The notes below the pieces were generated by a model, which saw nothing but the letters and a program-made list of their open reading frames with translations, made no database searches and was not told the DNA's origin. Positions 8,986 to 18,573 of a stretch of DNA of 64,000 nt are shown here, one piece after another. The translations under genes and the position numbers were made by a program. Source of the DNA: Gammaproteobacteria bacterium (lineage in GTDB: Bacteria > Pseudomonadota > Gammaproteobacteria > SZUA-229); the NCBI GenBank assembly GCA_026195895.1, contig JAPHRO010000036.1:1-64000 (forward strand). Direction: 5' to 3'. The number at the start of each line of letters is the position of its first letter. Position 1 is the first letter of the stretch.

Positions 8986-9606
8986 ATGAATACTGTTATT
9001 ACAAATCATGCGAATCATTTCACTTTTCATCCCGGGCTTATCAAATCCATGTACCAATTAAGAGATCGTGTATTTAGATGTCGATTAGGCTGGGATGTAA
9101 CAAGCACGGATGGAAACGAAAAAGATCAATATGACGAAATCAATCCTGTTTACATGATGTCCTGTAATGAAAGCAAACAACTTGAAGGGTGCTGGCGTAT
9201 TCTGCCTACAACCGGTCCCTACATGTTAAGAGATATTTTCCCTGAATTATTAAGAGGCGAAGAACTGCCTGAACATGAAAATATATGGGAATTAAGCAGG
9301 CTGGCCGTTGACCCCCAGAAAAAACATTTTCGATTCAAAGGAAACATGAATGAAATCACTCTCGATTTATTTAGAAATATTTATGAATATGGAATAAAAA
9401 ACAACATAAAGCGTTACGTCGCAGTCACCAGCACACCCATGGAACGAATCCTGCGACTAAACGGAATACCTACAACACGCTTTGGCGATGGCAAAACCAC
9501 AAGAATTGGTAACGTCAATTGCCTGTGTATCTGGATTGATGTAAATGACGAACTGAGACAAGCCGTATACAAACCATTTAAACTTGATGATAGGGAAGCC
9601 GCATGA
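8986..9606 (+). CDS. LuxI-family acyl-homoserine-lactone synthase
   Basis: LRDRVFRCRLGWDV...YDEINPVYMM...GCWRILPTTGPYMLRDIFPEL...ENIWELSRLAVDP, characteristic LuxI motifs. Confidence 0.92.
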   Translation: MNTVITNHANHFTFHPGLIKSMYQLRDRVFRCRLGWDVTSTDGNEKDQYDEINPVYMMSCNESKQLEGCWRILPTTGPYMLRDIFPELLRGEELPEHENIWELSRLAVDPQKKHFRFKGNMNEITLDLFRNIYEYGIKNNIKRYVAVTSTPMERILRLNGIPTTRFGDGKTTRIGNVNCLCIWIDVNDELRQAVYKPFKLDDREAA

Positions 9607-10037
9607 ATATTCTTACTATTGGAATCAAAAACTCAATTAGTGATCTTTTTAATTTACTATTTATTGAATCACAAGCACATAACATCCAGCACACAGATAA
9701 AAAAGATGAGGCTCTGGAAATCATAAAAAGTACAGAGCGCTTCTGGGACTGGATAATTATTCAGGGACACGATGACCCTGAACATTGGAAATCAATACTT
9801 TGCGCGGTAAACGCCAATGCCGAGAATACGCCTATTACGGTTTTGTCTTCACATATAGATGGAACTCGAATGCGAACCCCCGTATGCAGTATGCATAACA
9901 ACGGCAATGGCATGTCCATTTCCAGATGCGCCATGCAAAGCTTGCTCGAGGATGAGAGCCCGCCATTAAAAGTTGCCCCCAAAAAAACCACCTCACCCAC
10001 ACCAATAGTATTTGAATACCATGCCCCATGCCGATAA
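9603..10037 (+). CDS. Hypothetical protein, possibly degenerate receiver-like domain
   Basis: 144 aa; start overlaps luxI-like stop (ATGA), end overlaps the next ORF; in frame throughout. Confidence 0.6.
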   Translation: MNILTIGIKNSISDLFNLLFIESQAHNIQHTDKKDEALEIIKSTERFWDWIIIQGHDDPEHWKSILCAVNANAENTPITVLSSHIDGTRMRTPVCSMHNNGNGMSISRCAMQSLLEDESPPLKVAPKKTTSPTPIVFEYHAPCR

Positions 10038-11760
10038 CAGCAATATGCAATTGTCATTAAATAATACCGACGCTTCATCGTCGCGCATTTTAATTGCCGA
10101 TGATGATCCTTCGATTTTATTATTGCTAAAGCATATTCTTCTGGCTGAGGGCTATACCGTAACGGAAGCTGCTACTGGTTCAGAAGCATTAGAGTTATGT
10201 AATAACAATGAATATGAACTGGCCATCTTTGATTTTGTTATGCCTGACATGAGTGGAATCGATGTTTGCAAAATACTTAGTCATCAAATCAATGATACGC
10301 CGCCCGTACTAATTGTCACATCACTGGATGATGATGCATCTGTTGATAAAGCGTTCCAGTCCGGTGCTACCGACTATATTACCAAACCGATTAACTGGTC
10401 CGTATTTAAAAATCGAGTTAGCCGTATAGTTAAAGCCGAACAAACTCGAAAAGTGGCCAGACGCCTGGAACACCATGACCCACTCACCGGTTTACCCAAC
10501 AGGCTGCTACTTTTAGACAGACTCGAGTCTGCAATTTACAGAGCAAAACGCAACAACACACATGTTGCTCTGATGATGATAGATATTGATAATTTCAAAT
10601 TAATTAACGAAACCCTCGGTCATGACAAGGGCGACCTGCTACTGCAGTCACTATCAACACGACTACTCGATGCCATTCGTGAAACAGATACTTTATCTCG
10701 TATTGGTGGTGATGAATTTAGTTTAATTATAGAAAACATTGAACGTATCGAAGATATTGTTCAAATGGCTGAACACTTATCCAATATACTGGAACATGAC
10801 ATAACACTGGGCAATCAGAATATTCATATTAAAGCCAGTATGGGCATTACGCTTTATCCACAGGATGGTAATGATATTGGAACATTACTAAGAAACTCAG
10901 ATATAGCACTTCACAAAGCCAAGGATCTTGGCAGTAATCTATATCACTTTTTCTCACCCGATTTAAGCCGCAAAGCATTTAGAAGATTAAATCTAGAAAA
11001 TAATTTGCGTAATGCCATCGACAATAAAGAACTGGTGGTTTTCTATCAACCAAAGGTTGAACTTACAACAGGGAAAGCACGAGGCATGGAAGCACTTGTA
11101 CGTTGGCAACATCCTGAACAGGGGCTGATACCACCTGATGAATTTATTCCAATTGCTGAGGAAACGGGCCTGATCATTCCATTAGGTGAATACGTAATCG
11201 AAACTGCATGTAAACAATTCTGCCAATGGCAAAATAATAACATTGATATCAATAATATATCGATCAATGTTTCCGCACGACAATTTAAAGAACAGGATCT
11301 ACTTGGTCTGTTTAAAAAAATATTTTCAGAGAATGATATTGACCCGAGTCATATAGAACTCGAACTTACTGAAAGTGCATTACTCAATAATGAATACCAT
11401 ACAGAGTCAAAATTAAACAAATTACACGATATGGGGATAAAAATATCTATCGATGACTTTGGTACTGGCTATGCATCTCTTTCATATTTGAAACGACTGC
11501 CTATAGATATTCTGAAAATAGATCGTTCTTTTACCGATGGCGTCCTCACCGACCCGGATGATTTGGCCATTATTAATGCAATCACCGGACTTGCTACTGC
11601 ACTGGGATTACAACTCGTTGCGGAAGGAATTGAAGATATCGAACAGCTCAACAAGATAATTGATCTGGGCATAGATTATGGACAGGGTTTTTACTGGAGC
11701 CAGCCCTGCTCTGCGGACCAATATATGGAACTCCTGCAACGTTTAGCCCTGAATAAATAG
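10012..11760 (+). CDS. Response regulator with REC-GGDEF-EAL domains (c-di-GMP turnover)
   Basis: REC LIADDDPSILLLL...FDFVMPDMSG; GGDEF motif SRIGGDEFSL with upstream RETD (RxxD); EAL motif EALVRWQHPEQG. Start may be at 10021. Confidence 0.93.
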   Translation: MNTMPHADNSNMQLSLNNTDASSSRILIADDDPSILLLLKHILLAEGYTVTEAATGSEALELCNNNEYELAIFDFVMPDMSGIDVCKILSHQINDTPPVLIVTSLDDDASVDKAFQSGATDYITKPINWSVFKNRVSRIVKAEQTRKVARRLEHHDPLTGLPNRLLLLDRLESAIYRAKRNNTHVALMMIDIDNFKLINETLGHDKGDLLLQSLSTRLLDAIRETDTLSRIGGDEFSLIIENIERIEDIVQMAEHLSNILEHDITLGNQNIHIKASMGITLYPQDGNDIGTLLRNSDIALHKAKDLGSNLYHFFSPDLSRKAFRRLNLENNLRNAIDNKELVVFYQPKVELTTGKARGMEALVRWQHPEQGLIPPDEFIPIAEETGLIIPLGEYVIETACKQFCQWQNNNIDINNISINVSARQFKEQDLLGLFKKIFSENDIDPSHIELELTESALLNNEYHTESKLNKLHDMGIKISIDDFGTGYASLSYLKRLPIDILKIDRSFTDGVLTDPDDLAIINAITGLATALGLQLVAEGIEDIEQLNKIIDLGIDYGQGFYWSQPCSADQYMELLQRLALNK

Positions 11761-12086
11761 TCACCTCAGCCACTTGATACAGATATATATATTTTTCTTT
11801 AGCTGTCAGCCACATAAAACTCAATTTTAAATGACATATTGATTGCGGACATAAACAGGACACGCAACTCAATAATCCTGCACCCACCCCCTTTAATACT
11901 GATTCAAGTCAGAATTTATCGCATAACGGACACCCCATGTCCTTATTAGCAAGCCCTGATTTATCTATTTTTATACTATCTTGTAGCATGAACCGCTATA
12001 AATATTAAAACTGATATCAGACGTAACTGTACTTACCAGACAAAACAGATTACAAATGATACAGCACCAATATTAGAACAGGCATC

Positions 12087-12473
12087 ATGGACAAAACTAT
12101 TATATCGGACAGCAACACGCCTGGTATTATGATCGTGGATGACGAAATAATGTTTGCCGAGTTTCTTGGTGAACTGCTGCATAACCACGGTTATACATCC
12201 AGCATTTTTAATTGCAGCATGGAAGCCCTGAAAAACTTTGTCAGACGACCGAATCAATATCGCCTGGTAATATCTGATTTACTCATGCCAAAACTGACTG
12301 GTAATCACCTGGCAGAAAAAATGCTTGCCATAAACCCGGATATTTCCATTTTACTCTGCAGTGGCTACACGGCGAATATTGATCTTAGTGAAATAAAAAA
12401 TCATGACAGGATACATATTCTAGACAAGCCACTAAATCAAACTAAACTCTTTGAAATCATTGAGGGAACTTAG
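12087..12473 (+). CDS. Single-domain response regulator
   Basis: 128 aa receiver: IMIVDDEIMFAEFL, LVISDLLMPKLTGN, ILDKPLN. Confidence 0.88.
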   Translation: MDKTIISDSNTPGIMIVDDEIMFAEFLGELLHNHGYTSSIFNCSMEALKNFVRRPNQYRLVISDLLMPKLTGNHLAEKMLAINPDISILLCSGYTANIDLSEIKNHDRIHILDKPLNQTKLFEIIEGT

Positions 12474-12499
12474 TGTGCTAGCATAAAATTTGGGCGCAT

Positions 12500-13093
12500 A
12501 TGGATCAGAAAAGTATGGAAAAAAACGAAGTTATTGATCGACTCAATATTTTAAGACAGGACTCCGGGCAAACAGAAAAAGAATTCAGAAAAACTTTATC
12601 TGAAATTACGGGTAAGACACCCAGAACACTACGACGCTGGTATGCACTGGAAACAGCCATTCAGGATGAAGATTTAAAAATTATCGCAAAACATTTTGGC
12701 CAGCACGAACACTGGCTTAAATATGGTGACAGGCACCAGACCCGCTCAATGGTGGACCAGATTATGGCATCGAACCACTATGGCGCAGTCATCATGCAAG
12801 ATGGAAAAGCCGTTGATATGAATTATAAATTCATTGAAATGATGAATTTAACACCTGAAAAACTGGACGAAGCGGAGGCATGCGAATATGTCTTAAACCT
12901 GCAACCCAAAGAAGCTTCCAGTCTTTGTGGAATTTCGGAAAATATGGCATTACAAAATGGCTGCCATCATCACAATATGAATATGGTTCTTGGTGATATG
13001 CAAACCCATAGCATTGAAGTCACAACACTCAATATTAACAATGGCCGGATATTGAGAATATTCATGGATAAAGGCCAGATATTGCGGACATAG
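12500..13093 (+). CDS. HTH-like N-terminus plus PAS-like domain protein
   Basis: FRKTLSEITGKTPRTLRRWYALETAIQDEDLKIIAKHFGQHEHWLKYGDR followed by PAS-like SNHYGAVIMQDGKAVDMNYKFIEMMNLTPEKL. Confidence 0.6.
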   Translation: MDQKSMEKNEVIDRLNILRQDSGQTEKEFRKTLSEITGKTPRTLRRWYALETAIQDEDLKIIAKHFGQHEHWLKYGDRHQTRSMVDQIMASNHYGAVIMQDGKAVDMNYKFIEMMNLTPEKLDEAEACEYVLNLQPKEASSLCGISENMALQNGCHHHNMNMVLGDMQTHSIEVTTLNINNGRILRIFMDKGQILRT

Positions 13094-13270
13094 CTCGGTC
13101 ACGCTTCTAATTTTGTAGGATTTTTCCTACAAAATTAACCCATTCCTGATCCAGTTCAGTCACCAACACGGTCATTGGTTGACCCTGTGCTTTTTATCGA
13201 TTTAAAATTCACCGCTTCTGGTCTATTCTGTTATTGTATATTTCTGTTTATGGATGGCAGCAATAAAGCT

Positions 13271-13567
13271 ATGGGAATCACGATGTTACCGGGTAAATTT
13301 AATAAGCTCACATCAGCCTACTTAAAGAAATACTTCACAAAGAAAAATCTGCCTTTTCAGGAATGGGTCATCCATAAAAACGGCATCACCCATGTAATTG
13401 ATAATCAGCACGTAATCAAGTCTATTCTGACCGCCAGACCAGATGAACAATTGCTCATTGCTGAATGCCTGGAACAGCTTGATGCTAACAACAGCGACAT
13501 TAATCGTTTTTTAAAACATCTGGTTATTGAAGGCCGCATTGGCCATGAATTCAATACAGTGGCTTAA
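13271..13567 (+). CDS. Hypothetical protein
   Basis: Downstream part of ORF 13175..13567; internal start MGITMLPGKFNKL more plausible. Confidence 0.45.
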   Translation: MGITMLPGKFNKLTSAYLKKYFTKKNLPFQEWVIHKNGITHVIDNQHVIKSILTARPDEQLLIAECLEQLDANNSDINRFLKHLVIEGRIGHEFNTVA

Positions 13568-13585
13568 TAAAGTTCAGCAGAATGT

Positions 13586-14599
13586 TCAGACCAGTATTTC
13601 TCGCATTACCATAGTCGCATAAGCACCAGCGGGTAGTTCAAAATTAAGCAAAACACCCTCCCGCTCAATCTGCCAACGTAGATTTTTCACATTTAACTTC
13701 AACGCCCTTCTTTCCTGCTTCATGCGAGCATCACATAACCCCTGAGCTAATGCGTCATTTTCATCTGCTATTTCCTGCTCCAGTTTGAAACATTCCAGTT
13801 CAGCAAGCGATTCACCTTCCCCCCATAGCGCACCCGTGACATTGATCTCACCTGCATTTATTCTGGCCGCTATATCACTGCTACCATCATCAGCAAAACA
13901 GGCGCTTTTACCAGCCAGCATAAACACATCACCGGCTATCGGAGTATCCCAGTTATGCAATTGAATACGGCGGGATAGCAGCTGGTTGAATATCCAGGAA
14001 CGTGCAGCCGATAAATAAATACTGCGTTGCGTTTTTTTCAGTCTGCGCATTTTGCCCTGAAACATTATTTTGGCCCTGGCCAGATTAGCCATATCAAAGC
14101 CAAAACGCTGCTCACCAAAATAATTGGGCACACCCTGCTGGGCAATTTGTTCCAGTCGCGCTTCGAGTTGATCAATGGGACCAGTAATATTACGCACTCG
14201 CAGTTGAAATCGATTGCCGGACAAGGCCCCTCTTTTCAGTTTTCTGTCATGACGAGAGCTGCTGAGTATTTTAATTTCATCGGATTCAATTACTGATAAA
14301 TCTGGATCGTCTCTACCCGGCAAATGAATACTGAACCACTGGCGAGTCACTGCATGACGATCTTTAAGCCCAGCATAGCTCACGGCCATTGCCTTTACCT
14401 CGGCATTCTGTGCTAACTGTTTGGCCACCCAATCTGTATTAGCGCCATTTTTTTCAATGTGTAACCAGAGATGTTCGCCGCTGCCGGAGGGTTCGACCGG
14501 CATGATTTCATCCACTTTGAAGTCATCATTTGCCGACTTGATAGCGCCTTTAATCGGTGACTCGCCATAGGCTTTTGTTAAATCAGCAAAACGATACAC
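13586..14599 (-). CDS. truD: tRNA pseudouridine(13) synthase
   Basis: YAGLKDRHAVTRQWFSIHLPG and GNRFQLRVRNITG motifs; likely GTG start at 14599-14597 (VYRFADLTKAYG), ORF track extends to 14668. Confidence 0.93.
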   Translation of the reverse strand: MYRFADLTKAYGESPIKGAIKSANDDFKVDEIMPVEPSGSGEHLWLHIEKNGANTDWVAKQLAQNAEVKAMAVSYAGLKDRHAVTRQWFSIHLPGRDDPDLSVIESDEIKILSSSRHDRKLKRGALSGNRFQLRVRNITGPIDQLEARLEQIAQQGVPNYFGEQRFGFDMANLARAKIMFQGKMRRLKKTQRSIYLSAARSWIFNQLLSRRIQLHNWDTPIAGDVFMLAGKSACFADDGSSDIAARINAGEINVTGALWGEGESLAELECFKLEQEIADENDALAQGLCDARMKQERRALKLNVKNLRWQIEREGVLLNFELPAGAYATMVMREILV

Positions 14600-14760
14600 T
14601 CTAAACCTCTGAATATATTTTATGTAAAAACAACAACATAAGTTAATGTCAATGGACAGATCCGTCAATTAAATAATCACACTCATAATCGGACACTCGT
14701 CAAACTAATAAACATATTGACAATTATTGACGATGCGTATGAGTTTACCGCGTGAATAGC

Positions 14761-15457
14761 ATGGCCCGAAAACAGCGCGAATTACACGGTCGCGAACAAC
14801 TTATCCTCGACATGGAAAAATCATTTTGCAGCAGGCAGGCTTCGCCAATCTGACCATGAAACGGGTTGCTGCCGAAATTGACTACTCGAAAGGCACCGTC
14901 TACAACCATTTTAAAAGCAAAGAAGAAATCATCTCCGACATTAGCTGTCACTGCATGAATAATCTGATTGAGCTGTTCAACCGCGCCAGAAACTATACCG
15001 GCAATAATCGCGAGCGCATATCCACCATTGGCATCGCACATAGCCTGTACGCCCAGCTCAATCCGACCGAATTGCAGAATATGCAAATCATCAGGTCTCG
15101 CTCGTGCGGGAAAAAATATCGGCCGAAAAACAGGAAGAAATCCTGCCGCTCGAACAGCGTATCACCGGTATTGGTATTGAAATAGTGCTCGATGCAATGC
15201 AAGCTGGCGACATAGCCACTGAAACCGATGTACCCGATGGTATCGTGTTTGGGCTCTGGACCATGGGCTATGGATCCAGCCTGCACCATCTGTCGACATC
15301 CCGTTCGAAAAACTGAGTATGCGCCTGCCGCTGGAGATTGCCTGGGGTGAATAATAATCGCCTGCCCAACAGCTACCACTGGCAACCACATAGTCATGTA
15401 TTTGACGTCAATGAATTAAGAAAAAGCTTTGTAATGAACTCTATAGCGATGAAATAA
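14761..15457 (+). pseudogene. TetR/AcrR-family regulator remnant with multiple frameshifts
   Basis: MARKQRELHGREQLILDMEK (frame 1) continues as ILQQAGFANLTMKRVAAEIDYSKGTVYNHFKSKEEIISDI (frame 2), then VREKISAEKQEEILPLEQRITGIGIEIV (another frame). Confidence 0.75.
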
Positions 15458-15482
15458 CAGAACTCCAGAAAAGGGAATAAGA

Positions 15483-17765
15483 ATGATAATAAGATATTCA
15501 GAATGGATTTTGAAATGGCGCTACCTGGTGGTATTGCTATCTATAACCGGCGTCCTGTTGCTGGCCAGTGGCGGCAAAAATCTGGTATTTAAAAGTGACT
15601 ATCGGGTTTTCTTCAGCAAGGAAAATCCCCAGTTAAATGCCTTTGAGAATATGCAAAACACCTATACCAAAAATGACAACCTGCTCTTCGTCATCACGCC
15701 GAAAAACGGCAGGGTATTTACCCCGGAAACACTCACCGCCATCCAGGATATCACTCAGCAAGCCTGGCAAATCCCCCATTCCATCCGCGTTGACTCCATC
15801 ACCAATTTCCAGCACACCTATGCAGAAGAAGATGACCTGATTGTAGACGATCTGGTAGCCGAACCGAGCAGTTTAAATCAGGACGATCTGTTTTATGTGC
15901 AAAAAGTGGCCCTGAACGAACCCATGCTGATAAATCGGTTAATTTCCAGGAACAGTGCCTACACGGGTGTCAACGTAATCATCCAGTTACCGGGCATCAA
16001 TGAAATGAAAGAAGTGCCCGAAGTGGTTAGTTTCGCCCGTCAAATAAAAGCTGACTACGAAAGCAAATATTCTGGCATCGAGATTCGACTGGCCGGTATG
16101 GTGATGATGAACAACGCCTTCCCTGAAGCCAGCCAAACGGATTTCAAAGTGCTAATCCCAGCCGCTTTTGGCGTGATTATCGTTGTGTTATTGCTGTTAT
16201 TACGCGGTTTTTCAGGCACTGCCTCCACGGTGATTCTGGTCGCTTTTTCTATCATGGCTGCGATGGGTACCGCTGGCTGGTCAGGTATGTATCTAACGCC
16301 ACCATCCGCCTCTGCACCCACAATTATCTTAACCATCGCTATTGCAGGTGCGGTTCATTTACTGGTCACCATGCTGCAGGAAATCCACAAGGGGGCCAGT
16401 AAACATGATGCAATTATCGAAAGCATGCGGGTTAATTTCATGCCCATTTTTATTACCAGCCTGACCACCACACTGGGCTTTTTAAGCCTTAATTGGAGTG
16501 AAGCCCCACCGTTTCGTGACCTGGGTAATATATCTTCTTTTGGTGTGGTCGCAGCCTTTATTCTGACCATGACCTTCCTGCCGGCCCTGATGTCCATATT
16601 GCCAATCAAAGCCAGGCACCTTGTTGCCGGCACTGACATGATGGACAAATTAGGTGGTTTTGTCGTGGCTAAACGCAAACCGCTATTGTACGGCATGAGT
16701 GTTGCGGTGGTAATACTGATCAGTTTTATTCCAGGCAATCAACTGAATGACGTGTTCGTCAATTACTTCGATGAATCCGTCGAATTCCGCCGCGATACGG
16801 ATTACACCGCCGAGCATCTGACCGGCACTTACACCATCGCTTATTCGCTGGATAGTGGTGAAGCAGAAGGTATCAGCAAGCCTGAATTTCTGGCACAGGT
16901 GGAACAGTTTGCCAACTGGTATCGTCAGCAACCGGAAACTATTCACGTCGCCAGCATTACCGATACCTTCAAACGCCTGAATAAAAATATGCATGCTGAT
17001 GAAGAGGCCTATTACCGGCTGCCCGATAACCGTGAGTTAGCTGCGCAATATCTATTGCTCTACGAAATGTCGTTACCCTATGGACTGGATCTGAATAACC
17101 AGATTGATGTGGCCAGGCAGGCAACGCGCTTGAACGTCACCCTGGAAACCATTTCCTCAAACCAGATTCTTGCCCTGGAACAAAGGGCCAACGCCTGGAT
17201 GAAACAACATACCCCCGCGATTGCCACTGATGGCGCCAGCCCTTCCATCATGTTTGCCCACATTGGCAAGCGGAATATTATCAGCATGCTGACTGGCACG
17301 ACGATCGCCCTGACACTGATCTCGCTGGTATTGATTGTCGCACTGGGCTCTATCAAATACGGCATCGTCAGCCTGATTCCCAATCTGTTCCCTGCCGGTG
17401 TTGCCTTTGGCATCTGGGGCCTGGTGGTTGGGGAAGTAGGTCTGTCTCTGTCGGTGGTAACCGCGATGACGCTCGGCATCGTGGTGGATGATACGGTACA
17501 TTTTATCAGCAAATATCTGCGGGCACGCCGGGAAAATAATCTGGACACCCATGAAGCGGTACGCTATGCCTTCAAAAATGTCGGCGTGGCACTGTGGGTT
17601 ACCTCGGTCGTGCTGGTGGCCGGCTTTATGATTCTGTCGCTATCCACTTTCGAATTAAATTCCGGCATGGGCTTGATGACCAGTATCATAATCTCGATTG
17701 CGCTGATACTGGACTTCCTGCTACTGCCCCCGCTATTAATGAGAATTGACGCTAACAAGAAATAA
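15483..17765 (+). CDS. RND/MMPL-family transporter
   Basis: 760 aa with two 5-6 TM blocks and duplicated MMPL/SSD-like architecture; IVVDDTVHFISKYLRARR. Confidence 0.9.
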   Translation: MIIRYSEWILKWRYLVVLLSITGVLLLASGGKNLVFKSDYRVFFSKENPQLNAFENMQNTYTKNDNLLFVITPKNGRVFTPETLTAIQDITQQAWQIPHSIRVDSITNFQHTYAEEDDLIVDDLVAEPSSLNQDDLFYVQKVALNEPMLINRLISRNSAYTGVNVIIQLPGINEMKEVPEVVSFARQIKADYESKYSGIEIRLAGMVMMNNAFPEASQTDFKVLIPAAFGVIIVVLLLLLRGFSGTASTVILVAFSIMAAMGTAGWSGMYLTPPSASAPTIILTIAIAGAVHLLVTMLQEIHKGASKHDAIIESMRVNFMPIFITSLTTTLGFLSLNWSEAPPFRDLGNISSFGVVAAFILTMTFLPALMSILPIKARHLVAGTDMMDKLGGFVVAKRKPLLYGMSVAVVILISFIPGNQLNDVFVNYFDESVEFRRDTDYTAEHLTGTYTIAYSLDSGEAEGISKPEFLAQVEQFANWYRQQPETIHVASITDTFKRLNKNMHADEEAYYRLPDNRELAAQYLLLYEMSLPYGLDLNNQIDVARQATRLNVTLETISSNQILALEQRANAWMKQHTPAIATDGASPSIMFAHIGKRNIISMLTGTTIALTLISLVLIVALGSIKYGIVSLIPNLFPAGVAFGIWGLVVGEVGLSLSVVTAMTLGIVVDDTVHFISKYLRARRENNLDTHEAVRYAFKNVGVALWVTSVVLVAGFMILSLSTFELNSGMGLMTSIIISIALILDFLLLPPLLMRIDANKK

Positions 17766-17777
17766 GGAACCGAACTG

Positions 17778-18569
17778 ATGAAACAGGTAACAATAAACAC
17801 GCTCATGTTGGCGCTATGCTTAATGACAAGCTTCACTGCCGTCGCAGAAACCGCCGAGGAAAAAGGACTTGCCATCGCCACTGAAGCCGATAAACGAGAA
17901 ACCGGCTTTAAAGATTCAGTCGCTAACATGACCATGGAGCTTAAAAACAAACAGGGAAAAACCAGTGTACGGGAGGTGCGCGTCAAATCTCTGGAAGTCG
18001 ATGGCGATGGCGACAAAGGCCTGTCGATTTTCGATACCCCGAAAGACATCAAGGGCACTGCATCACTGACCTATTCCCATGCCCTGAAACCGGACGAACA
18101 ATGGCTGTATCTGCCGGCTTTAAAGCGCGTCAAACGCATCAGCTCGAAAAACAAATCCGGCCCCTTCATGGGCAGCGAATTCGCCTATGAAGATATTTCT
18201 TCCCAGGAAATTGAAAAATACACCTATAAATACCTTAGGGACGAAAACCTCAACGGCATCGACTGTTTCGTCATAGAACGTTACCCCGCTTACAGACATT
18301 CCGGTTATACCCGCCAGCTCGCCTGGATTAACAAACAGGAATATCGACCTGAAAAAATCATGTTTTACGATCGAAAAAACAGCCTGTTAAAAACCCTGAA
18401 TTACTCTGGTTACAAACAATACCTGGATAAATACTGGCGCGCCGAAAAAATGCACATGGTCAATCACCAGACAGGAAAATCCACCCTGCTGACCTGGCAT
18501 GAATACCAGTTCCAGACCGGTTTAACCGACAGCGACTTTAACCGAAACAGCTTAAAACGGGCCAGGTAA
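17778..18569 (+). CDS. Outer membrane lipoprotein-sorting protein (LolA-like superfamily)
   Basis: Signal peptide then TMELKNKQGKTSVREVRVKSLE...GLSIFDTPKDIKGTASLTYSHALKPDEQWLYLPALKRVKRISSKNKSGPFMGSEFAYEDIS. Confidence 0.85.
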   Translation: MKQVTINTLMLALCLMTSFTAVAETAEEKGLAIATEADKRETGFKDSVANMTMELKNKQGKTSVREVRVKSLEVDGDGDKGLSIFDTPKDIKGTASLTYSHALKPDEQWLYLPALKRVKRISSKNKSGPFMGSEFAYEDISSQEIEKYTYKYLRDENLNGIDCFVIERYPAYRHSGYTRQLAWINKQEYRPEKIMFYDRKNSLLKTLNYSGYKQYLDKYWRAEKMHMVNHQTGKSTLLTWHEYQFQTGLTDSDFNRNSLKRAR

Positions 18570-18573
18570 TCCG

